The translations under genes and the position numbers were made by a program. Shown here piece after piece: positions 24,801 through 36,800 of a stretch of DNA of 64,000 bases. Below the pieces are notes generated by a model, which searched no databases, was not told where the DNA came from, and was given only the letters and a program-made list of their open reading frames with translations. This DNA comes from Nematopogon swammerdamellus (taxonomy: Eukaryota; Arthropoda; Insecta; Lepidoptera; Adelidae), in NCBI GenBank assembly GCA_946902875.1, contig OX336339.1, forward strand, positions 1,978,397-2,042,396, in the 5' to 3' direction. The stretch's first letter is position 1. The number at the start of each line of letters is the position of its first letter.

Positions 24801-27800
24801 ACGGGCTAGACAGCCTAGCAACAGTCCGCAAATCTGCTGGCATGGCACCTAACTGAGCGTGGTTTCGCGAGGAGAGGCGATTTTGGCTCTGTCGACTGCA
24901 CCATTGGTCCCTCGGCACAGCCACCCATGCTGGTTCACATAAAAAAAAAAAAAAAAAAAAAAAAAGGCAGTTTTCCTATTGAACAAAGTACACTTTTGGA
25001 TTCTTTCAACAACATTAGTGCTCAGTGTCAGAATTATGGGACTATGGTCTGAAGAGCTGTCCAAACATGATTCTACAGTGTAATATGCATTAGTAACATT
25101 TTTTGTTACGAAGAAGTCCAGGACGTCTGGTATTTTATTCTGGTCAGAGGGCCAATGTGTTGGTTCTCCAGTTGATATAGTTTCCAAGTGATTTGCAGCC
25201 ATGGATTTTTTAAGTTCTCTTCCACGCGTGAGTATCATTCTGGATCCCCAGTGTGTATGCTTTGCATTCCAGTCCCCATCGCTTATGAACTTGTGTCCAA
25301 GAGTTGCAAAAAACTCGGAGAACATGTCCTGTTTTATTCGATGTTTGGGGGGGCAGTATATTCCTGCAATTGCTAATGGACCCTGCCAGTTGTCAATTGA
25401 TATGGAACTGGCTTGCAAGTAATCACGCCGATATTCGCACAATTCATGGTGTTTTATACAGTTTCTAATCATTACCGCTGTTCCTCCGTGGGCAGTGCCA
25501 TCTGGATGGTTTGTGAAGTAGCAAGAGTAGTCTTTTAAAGTAAAGCTTCTTTGGTCTGTCAGATGTGTTTCTGACAGTAACAGGATATCAAGCTTGTGTG
25601 TCGCCACCAGTAGTTCTACCTCATGTTTGTTGTGTGCTAGACCATTGATGTTCCAAGCGGCAATTCTTAGGTTATTTATGAATTTTACTTACAAGCATTG
25701 TAATTAGGCTAACTAGGTTGCCTATTTGATTTACTAGATTATCAATTTTTTCTGATTGGGCTAATAATATTTTCTCTAGAGTGTTTGTTGGTTGAGACAT
25801 TTCTTCGTCTCTGGGTTTCTTCGCTGCGTCAGCGTAGCTGTTGATGTTGCTGTTCTTTGTTGGCTTTTTGGGGACATTGGCTTGGCCTGTGCCTTTTAGC
25901 GTGTTATGATGATCTGAGGATTCTTGTTGAGCAGTGGTTCTTCGACCTTGTCTTTGAGTCTTTCTGGCAAGTATTTCTTTGTAGACTTGGCAGCCCTTGT
26001 AGTTTGCAGGGCGTGCATCGAAGCACAGATCGCAAGTAGCAGGGGTGCTCCTGTCCTTCTTTGGACACTCTGAAGTCTTATGACCGCCAGCACATTTCAC
26101 ACATCGGTGGGGCCGCATACAGTTGTTTTTAGTGTGGCCATATTGTTGACACCGAGAGCACTGTGCGATAGCACATTTTCTTTTTGGGTCTTCTATTTTT
26201 ATTTTTTGGTTGTATATATATTCAAGATGTTTTACTTCCTTGTTGTTTATAGAAGGTTCAAGATTGACAAAGAATGTATCAAGTGGTGCTTTTGTTGTTC
26301 GACTCCGCGCGCAGATAATTTGCCCTCTGATTTTATTGCCAGTGCTTTCAATACTTCTTTCAATTTCTTCAATTGGTGTGGTGTGGTGGAGGTTCTTGAT
26401 TATTATTCTGTAGCATCGTTCCTCTTTTCTCGTAAATGTATGTCCGATTAAGCCTTTACTTCTTATGTGAGATATCAGTTTTTTGTAGGTCTCTACGGAG
26501 TCACTTGTTATTCTGAGTTGGTTTTTTGTAATTATTTTATAACTGTAACTGTTTTTTTCAACAGCTTCTTCTATCAAAAGTGAGAGGTCGTTCAGGTTAT
26601 CGACTCCATATAGAATAATTGGCGGTGGTTTAGACACTTTCAAGCCTTCCGGTTTTTCTCCTTCGGTTTGTGGTTCTTTTCCTTCTACGTCAACATCTAG
26701 TCCAGAGAAGCTGTTGCTGGTGGTGACAGTCGGTTTTTCAAATATGCGTTCTGTCCTTCGGTCTAGTCTAGCCAGATGCGAGGACTTTTTGTGTACTTTG
26801 GATTTAGGAGTGGGAGCATCTGGAGACCGTTCTCTTTTACGTAGGACTGGAGCTCTTTGCCACGTAAACTTGGATGTAGCTAGATTGTCAGTAGCCTTCT
26901 TACTTTCTGTTGTTTTTGGGATTCTGAGCTCGCCAAGTGATGCAGATTTCTGTTTGTTGAAAAACATGCCTTGGTGGAAAGTTTGTTGCACGAATTTCGG
27001 GCGTTCTTTTCCTGTATAGTTTTTCACACCCTCCAGCACGGATGCTGAAGAGCGCTGGGTCCTAGTCGGGTCCGTTTCGTCAGTTTGTAGCAAGTAGTTT
27101 TCATATTGGTGTGGCACAAAGTTGCCCCCCCCCAGAATACGTGGGGCAGCCTGAGTTTTGCTCAGGGAGGGATTCTCCGGCACGGCCGGTACCCTCCTGG
27201 GGTAATTTCTGAGACTGTACTTGGAGATAAATTTATGAGCAGGGAAAGCGTTCCAGAGTTTACCGGTTCTGTAGAGGAAATATTATACATGTCGGACAGT
27301 GAGCTCGGGAGTGTTTGTCAGCCTCGGTAGCTCAGTGGTGCGGTCGGTCGACTGTTATTAAGCAACCCAGAGCGCGGTCAGTACTTGGATGGGTGACCGC
27401 TCGACGGTGGAAGGCTGACCGTGGTTCGGATTCCACGTTAAACTGTAAGCCCGTTCCCTTCTTACGTTGCTAGTTAGTAGGGTTTATCGCGGCCGGGTTG
27501 GTACTACTTAACTGAACGAAACGTCGTTCGAAACGGCTATGTAAATAGTTCTGGTTTTCCGTCTAGCTCAGTGTAGCCGACATGAAATGAAGGGAAGCAC
27601 TGACACGGCACCGAGTTCACCCGGTGTTATGGGCTGACATCACGGATGTTGTAGGTGATGAATCCAACCGTGTCAGTTTACATAAAAAAGACATGATTCC
27701 TGAATGAAACGGCGGCCGCGCGGCAGGACAGTCTACTTTCGGACGTGCCTGTGACGATGGCCGTTGGCTGCCGATGATCACTAGGCATCGCGGGACGGCA

Positions 27801-30800
27801 GGAGAGTGCGCGGGCGACGGAGCAGCTGCACGCTGCTCCACCGCCGCCTCCAGAGCCATTCTGCTAAGCAGCGCGACGGCAAGACGGGACAGGACATGCA
27901 GCGCAGTCGGACTCGACGAGACGACGGGACATGAGGGTGACGTGCAGCCCGAGGGGTGATGGCTCACCTGCTTCAGCCCTAGCCAAAACGAATAGTGGCA
28001 GAAAATCAGACCTGCAGAAGATGTCGTCGCCGAAAATGGCAGCGGCAAAAGAGGGATGACTGTCAGCACCCTCACGATGCAGGGTGAAGCACGGTGAGAA
28101 CCAGTAGATGACGAAGTGAGACGAGAAGACCGACTGACAATGCGATCCAGTACACATCCGTCAGATTCCGCTTTCGTCGGCGGACGCCGCCGGTGCGATT
28201 CGGGGCGCGTGGACCGGGGCGACAAGTCGCTCTTTGTAACGTTGTCTCACGCATTCTGACGGACATCAGAGGTCGATGAGGAAAATCTTCGGAGTCGGTG
28301 CCCTCCAAAAAATACCTTTATGATTTCTTCCAAGGGAACGACTTTGAAATGATAGTTCCATGATGATGTCGTGACATAGTGCGGGTGCTACCATGCCAAA
28401 GCCATGAAAATATTTAGGGTATGTTATGTTCAGGTGTTCACGCTGTACCAGCTGGCGATGCAGCAGCTGTCTAAGCAGGACCACTACGACTTCGGGCTGC
28501 GCTCGATGGTGGCTCTGCTGCGCTACGCGGGAGCCAAGAGGAGAGGCCACCCACACCTGCCTGAACAGGAGGTTTATTATAAGCCGCTCTCGTGCTTTTC
28601 TGGCCATACAAATCCTATTTCATTGATGAGCGCTTTCTTTTAGTACATTTCTTTTCTCCCTGTTTCTTTTTCCTGCCTCTCCCTCTTTAGTTTCTTTCTA
28701 CACACCACACGCTGTTTATCCCGACAATCGGAATAAGCAGAGTAATCTGTGTTGTGCTGCAAGTACTCTGGTAAATTACAGCACAGCAGCGATCACAGCG
28801 TTTAGCATAGTATTCGGACAAGATACTGTCAAGCAGCAAGTAATCCGTGAAATCCACCTGTTTTTTTTTTTATGGAAACTGACACGGTTGGCTACATCAC
28901 CTACAACGTCCGTGATGTCAGCCCATAACACCGGGTGAACTAGGTGCCATGTCAGTGCTTCCCCCTTTGATCGTGCCGGCTACACTGAACTGGTCGGAAA
29001 ACACAAACTATTTACATAGCCGTTTTGACCGACGTTTCATTCAGTGCGGTGGTACCAACCCGGGCGGGTTAAACCCTACCACCAAGTAAGCTGCTGCATG
29101 ACTCGGTGGATAGACTCGTTTCTTTCTCATGCAGTTATGCAGATCTGTGGAGCACTGCGGATTTGTCTACAGTAGAATATAATAGATCTAAAGCATGGCT
29201 ATGTGGAATGACTGTGCCAAAGTGAGAGGTGGCTATCCTGCTGTATTTTAGCACGGCATCTTGTTCTTATCGCTTAGTCGCTTTTAAGACATGCTCAGGG
29301 ATAGGTGCAGTGGAAGTATTATTTTTATTTTCCTCTGTACGGAAGCCTATTCCTTAGCTTACTACGACGTCTGCCTCTTTATCTGTATGTCCTACTGAGT
29401 ATCTTTGGAACCGTAATACCCTAGCCGGTTGAAATTTTCACAGAATTTGTGTTATTATGGCGGATATAACAACAAATAATCAAACATTAGAGGGGGTCTC
29501 CATTCAAGAAATCCACGTTTTTTCAAGTTTTTTTGTGGGGCGGAAACCTATTTGCGCGATTCCTGATCCTGACCAACACGGTACCACGAAGAACTTATTT
29601 TCACAGAGTTTGTGTTATTGTGGCTGATATAACAACAAATAATCATAAATTAAGGGTCTCCATACAAGAAATCCATGCTTTTACAAGTTTTTTTTTGTGG
29701 GGTGGAAACCTCGTTGCGCGATTCCTGACCAACACGGTACTAGGAAGAACTTATTATCTTAATATCTACTCCTTCTTAGGCCCACTTGCACCAACACGAA
29801 TTTAACGATATAAACGAGTTTAACTCGTTAAGCTAGTACCCGTTGACTGTGGGAACCGCGTTTAAATCCATAACTCGCTACTTAACTCTAAGGCCCACTT
29901 GCACCAACACGAATTTAAGATATAAACCAATTTAAGTCGTTAAGCTAGCACCCGTTGACTGTGGGCACCGCGTTTAAATCCATAACTCGCTACTTAACTC
30001 TAAACTCGTGTTGGTGCAAGTGGGCCTAAATTCGTGTTGGCGCAATTGGGCCTTAATCTCTAGGTAATTTCTTGTGCCAATCTAACGTCGCAATTAAATT
30101 ATAAAAACCGCGTCCCATACTGGCGGTCGTTGACAGGAAAACGGAGTGTGGGAACACCACCTGCAAAGTGGGACGACGACATCAATTACGTCGGCGGAAA
30201 GCAGTGGTTCCGTACCGCTGAAGGCCGGGAGGACTGGAGGAAAAATTGGAGAGGCGTATGTCCAGTAGTGGGCGCACACACGCTGACTGACTGTCTGACT
30301 GACTGGCTGACATTAAATTTTATTAGAGCATACATACATACATACATACAAAGTGTTACCTTTTGCCCATATTCTATTTGAGTGCAATAAATATATACAA
30401 TACAATACAATACAATACAATACAATACAATACATAGCGTCACGCCTGTTTCCCGGTGGGGTAGGCAGAGATAACGGATTTCCACGTGCCACGATCCAGA
30501 CTTCCAGACACACCTCTGCCGCCTCTTCCACTCCCATAATATTCTTCATACATGCTAGTCGGTTACGGATACTACGCACTTGACCGTTTTTGAGCACAAG
30601 CCCTAACTGGTCCAGGTACGTGCGTCAATGGCGACCCTTCCCGAATCTTCCACTCATTTTTTTTATGTAATCCGGTATGGTGGCTGAATCAGAGGGGCCA
30701 AAGCACATGCTCTGACTAGCCAATATCACCTCCGAGAAGGTAGGTGCCATACCGGAGACTTCGCTGGATTGCTGGCTATACTGGACTAGAGGAGAACACA

Positions 30801-33800
30801 ACCGAGGTTGCTATGCGGCCATCTTACATCCAGTACGGTGGTACCAACCCAGTCGGCTACAATTTGAGCCTACCACTTAGTAAGGGGCAGGGGAAGGGAC
30901 CTACAGTTTTACACCGGTTCCGAACGGTGAAGCAGCAGGTGTAGGTATGCACGTAAATTTTTTCGTCAGAAAAAACTCATTGGTACACGCCGACCGGATT
31001 CGATCCTCGGACCTCCCGCATGAGAAGCCGATGCCCAAACCACTCGGCCACCCGCCGCTTAATAAAATAGTCAAACCCTTTTTGAGCACATGCCTCAACT
31101 GGTCCAGGTACGTGCGTCTATGGCGACCCTTCCCGACTCCTCCTCATATTTACCACATTATACGTTTGTTCGCTACGTTTGCTTGTACGTGGCCTCCATT
31201 CGAGCACCCGTCTACCCCATCGGTTGTCGGGTCTACGACAGATGTGCCCAGCCCACTGCCACTGGACGCCCCCCGGCTAGGTGGACAGACTAAAAAAGGT
31301 AGCCGGGAGTGGATGGATGAGAAGAGCGGAAGACCGCGTGTGGTGGCGTGCCTTGGGAGAGGCCTATGTCCAGCAGTGGACCGATACAGGCTGATGATGA
31401 TGATGATGATGATGACGTTTGTTCACCAGATGGTAATCCTGGCCATGCGTGACATGAACGTGGCTCGTCTGACAGCAAAGGACGTGCCCCTGTTCGACGG
31501 CATCATGCAGGACATATTCCCCGGGGTGGTTGTGCCTGTGCTGGATTACAGCCAGCTCGAGAACGCGATCTCGGCGGAGATGAGGCTCGTGGGCCTGCAG
31601 CCTATGAAGGCGGCGATGCACAAAGTCATACAGACATTCGAGACAAAGGTACTCCCTTAGGAGCGTGTCGTGCAAAATGACATGCGACAGTACTGCCACT
31701 CAAGTAAATAATATATATATCTCTTAAACAAAGCCATAACTGTAAAAACAAGCCATGAAGCTGTAGAGATGTTCTAACTCAAAGTGGCTCGCCCCCTCCA
31801 CAACGATTTGGCTTTAATAATGTTAGTGCAGTTGTGTAGTTACACAAAGTTAAAAAAAAACGCACATATAAATGTGGCGCATATAATTGGCTAATAATTC
31901 GAACAACAGAGCTATTGGTTAAGACGCCACGTGTACATATGAGGTGGAGGGGACGAGCCATTTTGAGTTAGAACAACTCTAGTTGATTTTGATTATGATA
32001 TTCTAAGATACTGAAAAAAGTTTTGTATAGCTCAGTTTATGCACAATCATTATAACGGATTTCGATGGCCACCGTAATCCGTTATAATGATTGTGCATAA
32101 ACAGAGCTATACAAAACTGTTTTCAGTATCTTAGAATATCATAATCAAAATCAACTACAGTTTCATGTGTTGTTTTTTCAAGTTATGGCTTTGTTTAAGA
32201 GATATATATTATTTACTTGAGTGGCAGCACTATCGCCTGTCGTTTTGCACGACACGCTCTTAATTTTTTTATTTTATTTTCTTCAGGTGATCAAAAACCT
32301 GAGAAGAGCGGAAGACCGCGTGTGGTGGCGTGCCTTCGGAGAGGCCTATGTCCAGCAGTGAACCGATACAGGCTGATGATGATGATGATGATGATGATCA
32401 ACAACCTATGGATACAAAATATTTTGAAAAAAAAACAAATTTTTACAGAATACAGGCCAATTACTGATTACCCTTAAGTTTTAATAGATACTTACCTTTT
32501 TTCTTTTTTAGATATTTTTTTTTTTAGAAAAACAATAATTTTGATACATATTTGAACAATGTATGTGTAGGTGTGAGAGGGTGTGAGGGTGTGTGTGTGC
32601 GTGTGCGTGATATGTTGTGAGTGTGGGTACAATTATTGGCGTCCGAAGACCCAATTAATTTCTATTTTGTAGGTGTTTTCCCACATAATTTTTAAAAGTA
32701 TTTTTGATACAGTAAATAGGTCAAGATTGCTAAAATGCCTCAATACACAATGGCATGCAATCACCTTTCACCAACATAGGCTAACTCCTCGGTGATATGA
32801 AGCGACGTAACGCAATTTATAATAAATAATAATTAAAATAAAAAAAACATTTATTGAGTGTGATAAACATTTGCATACAAAGCAGATTACTGTATTAAGT
32901 ATTAACTTAGTCTTACTTAATATATTTATTTACATGATTTATGTTGTTGCTGACTGGTGTGACGGTGCTTACTCAAAAGGCAAGGGGTATTGCATACGAG
33001 CAATCTCTTACCCATGTGATAGAAACTTCGTATTTGACATCTCTTTTGCGGTCAGACGTCATTTGTGGTAGGCATTAACAATACAAAATTTGCAATTATG
33101 ATCACGTCCTGAACTTTCGTCGCCATATCGAGGGGAGGCCAAGCTGGCTTCTAAAAAGCTGGGCGTACTCAATAAGGTGCGACGGTACTTCACGCCGGAC
33201 CAAAAGCTGATTCTGTATAAATCGCAGATCAGGTCCTGCTTGGAGTACTGCTCGCACCTGTGGGATGGCTCTGCCAAATACCAGCTTCCGCCTCTGGACT
33301 CAATCCAGCGTCGAGCCGTGCGACTATAGTGGGTGACCCCGAAGTGTCCTGCGATCTTGAACCACTGCAACACCGTAGGGATGTCGGCTCCCTAAGTGTG
33401 TTCTATCGCTTATTCCATGGGGAGTTTTTTTTTATTTTATTTTTTATTTAGACAGCGCTACATATGACGCCGAGATATGGTGTCTAACGACGCCCATGGA
33501 CATTCGGTCGTATGCGGGGGTTGCGAATGCCATGCCGGCCTGACAGGTGCCTATTCACGCCCCTCTTGAAGGACCCGAGATTGTACTTGGGGGGAAATAT
33601 ATGGGCAGGGAGAGCATTCCAGAGTTTACCGGTTCGGTTCTGGGATTGTATCCCTACACGCTGGACTTACCGCGGATGCGTACCAATCGATTCTGCAGAT
33701 CATTCCTCTACAGAAACGGTAAACTCTGGAACGCTCTCCCTGCCCATATATTTCCCCCCAAGTACAGTCTCGGGTCCTTCAAGAGGGGCGTGAATGGGCA

Positions 33801-36800
33801 CCTGTCAGGCCGGCATGGCATTTGCAACCCCCGCATACGACCGAATATCCATGGGCGTCGTTAGAGACCTTATGGGTGGCTCGGCGCCATATGTCGAGCT
33901 TCCAATAAGAAAAAATAAAAAACAAACAAACAAAAAATCAACAAACAACCTACAGGGAACTACCCACCTACAACTATTTGGCGATTTCGACTTATGACTT
34001 GAGATCAGGATGTCAACGTTTGGATTCTGCTCTCGTGCAAACTTACTAAAATAAACAACAAAATCAAAATAAGACAGTTCTATTGTACTGTTTATATTTA
34101 TTTTACGCCCACACTAAACGTATCGTTTCTCAAAATGCAATTTTTTTATTATTTCTCCAGAGTTCGAGACATTCCAGCATACTGCTCGGCGATACAAACA
34201 CGGCCAAATCGGTGTCGTGGAAGATCCTGGCGGCGACGATGTGTCGGCTGTCGAGGGAAAAAGTGCCCGGCTTCGAATTGGTCTCATTGTTCCCACTGAA
34301 CCCGAAGTCGCTCACCCTGGGCGAGCTGTACGGGGAGTACAACCTGGCCACAGGAGAGTGGAAGGACGGTGTCTTGAGCTCTATAATGAGGACGGTCTGC
34401 CAAGGTACTAATATACTATTCATTTTTATGTTTTCGGATTAACAGTAGTATGTTTAGACTTACATATAAGTCGACGTTTCGCCCGCTACGTCACGGGCTT
34501 CTTCAGGGACTGCGGGAGTTCGTGGAGCCGACGTCTGGTGTCCGTTGTACCAGACCTCAAACTGTTAATCCGAAAACATAAATTTTGTCAGCCTCGATAG
34601 CTCAGTGGTGCAGATAGTCAACTGTCGCTATTGAATGTTAAGCAACGCTGGGTGCGGTCAGTTCTTGGATGGGTGACCGCTGACCGTTGGAGGCTGCCCG
34701 AGGTTCGGATTCCTCGTAAAACTGTAGGTGCCTTCCCTCCTAATCTTACTTGGTGGTAGGGTTTAACCCGCCCGGGTTGGTACCACCGCACTGAATGAAA
34801 CGTCGGTCGAAACGGCTATGTGAATAGTTTGTGTTTTCCGACCAGTTCAGTGTAGCCGGAACGATCAAAGGGGGAAGCAATGACATGACACCTAGTTCAC
34901 CCGGTGTTATGGGCTGACATCACGGACGTTGTAGGTGATGGAGCCAATCGTGTCAGTTTCCATAAAAAAAAATGAATATAATTAATAAATAACAGAGTAA
35001 ACTTAAAAACACTACATGTATATACTTACAATACCTACCTAAGTATGTTAATTTTATGAGCGGCGGGTGGCCGAGTGGGTGCGGACCCCAGTGGCAGTGA
35101 AGGCTTCACCCCCGGCTCTCGACTTCGGTCGGGGGTTCCTTCGGGTGGACGGGTGGTGGCTCGGATCGGCTGGGGAAAGGCTTCAGTCTGTGTTTCCCAT
35201 GGGATTATTTCGGAAGAACGGTACAGCTATGGGCCTCGATCCGGCATACACGATCACTGTACTCGCAAGAGTGCACGGATAGACGTCTGGATTTTATAGC
35301 CGGAAGGCTGGTATTTCCGGACGTCTATAAACAAAACGTAAGAGAGAACAAAGATGATAGTATCGACTTGTACCCGCTGAACCCGAAGTCGCTCACCCTG
35401 GGCGAGCTGTACGGGGAGTACAACCTGGCCACAGGAGAGTGGAAGGACGGAGTCTTGAGCTCTGTAATGAGGACGGTCTGCCAAGGTACTATATATACTT
35501 ACTGTACCTACCTAAGTATGTTCATTTTATGAGCGGCGGGTGGCCGAGTGGGTGCGGACCCCAGTGGCAGTGAAGGCTTCACCCCCGGATCTCGACTTCG
35601 GTCGGGGGTTCCTTCGGGTGGACGGGTGGTGGCTCGGATCGGCTGGGGAAAGGCTTCAGTCTGTGTTTCTCATGGGATTTTTTCGGAAGAACGGTAAAGC
35701 TATTGGGCCTCGATCTGACATACACGATCACTGTACACGCAAGAGTGCAGGGATAGACGTCTGGATTTTATAGCCGGAAGGCTTGTATTTCCGGACGTCT
35801 ATAAACAAAACGTACGAGAACAAAGATGATAGTATCGACTTGTACCCACTGAACCCGAAGTCGCTCACCCTGGGCGAGCTGTACGGGGAGTACAACCTGG
35901 CCACAGGAGAGTGGAAGGACGGAGTCTTGAGCTCTGTAATGAGGACGGTCTGCCAAGGTACTATATATACTTATAAGTATGTTCATTTTATGAGCGGCGG
36001 GTGGCCGAGTGGGTGCGGACCCCAGTGGCAGTGAAGGCTTCACCCCCGGCTCTCGACTTCGGTCGGGGGTTCCTTCGGGTGGACGGGTGGTGGCTCGGAT
36101 CGGCTGGGGAAAGGCTTCAGTCTGTGTTTCCCATGGGATTTTTTAGGAAGAACGGTACAGCTATGGGGCCTCGATCCGGCATACATGATCACAGTACTCG
36201 CAAGAGTGCAGGGATAGACGTCTGGATTTTATAGCTCTGCCAAGGTATTATATATACTTGCTATACCTACCTAAGTATGTTAATTTTATGAGCGGCGGGT
36301 GGCCGAGTGGGTCCGGACCCCAGTGGCAGTGAATAAGTAAAGATAATGAAATATAACTAAAATGATTTCAGACTCAAATAATAATATTTTTTTTTTTTTT
36401 TTAATAAGTATAGGTTTATTTATAACAAGCTGTGCCCGCGGTTCCGCCCGCTCTCATATTTCACTTCACTGCTAACGTCATAAGCTATTTAGCGTGATAG
36501 TAAGTAGCCTATAGTTGATGGGAAGAATCAAGCTATCCGTAGAATTTTGTTTTATTAAAATCGGTTCAGTGGTTCTCGAGTTATAAGCGGACAGACAGAC
36601 ACTCTAGACAGACAGAAAGCAGACGTTGGATTTTATTATAGGTAAGGATATAGGTAAGGATGATTACTGTTTTCATTTTAGCAAAATATTTTTTATAACA
36701 TCTTTTTTAAATGTGTTCTTAGTGTGCATAAAAGGATCAATGTCGCTGAAATGTTCGTTATATTATGTGCTAGCTAGCCTATACCTATTATATACCTAAG

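Larger units (their letters stand above)
18705..27210 (-). mobile_element. Jockey-like LINE, nearly full length, with two nested insertions
   Basis: On the minus strand: ORF1 (27183-25672), ORF2 endonuclease part (about 25690-24966), RT part (21290-20019), RT end (19535-18850), 3' UTR and poly-A (T-run 18703-18731). It is flanked by a perfect 12-bp target duplication gagactgtactt (18693-18704 and 27211-27222) lying in a LINE-X tail. ORF1's frame is still open at the 5' end without an ATG, so the copy is slightly 5' truncated. Interrupted by a + LINE (21291-24965) and a + SINE-A (19536-20018). Confidence 0.88.

Noticed and set aside
27617..28225. 202-codon minus-strand ORF in GC-rich intron
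   Set aside because: Low-complexity Ser/Pro/Arg-rich translation, overlaps a SINE tail, no recognisable domain; expected by chance in GC-rich DNA.
31090..31293. Open frames across RTE/SINE-B junctions near 31 kb
   Set aside because: Chimeras of transposon pieces; the real coding part starts at the exon acceptor 31430.
34585..34760. A genuine 5S rRNA or tRNA gene
   Set aside because: Only the internal control region of 5S is matched; the 5' half differs, and it is continuous with the SINE body and A-tail, repeated many times.
35366..35957. Second and third copies of exon 6 as functional exons
   Set aside because: No pyrimidine-rich acceptor before them, the phase does not fit exon 5, and the P-loop half is missing.
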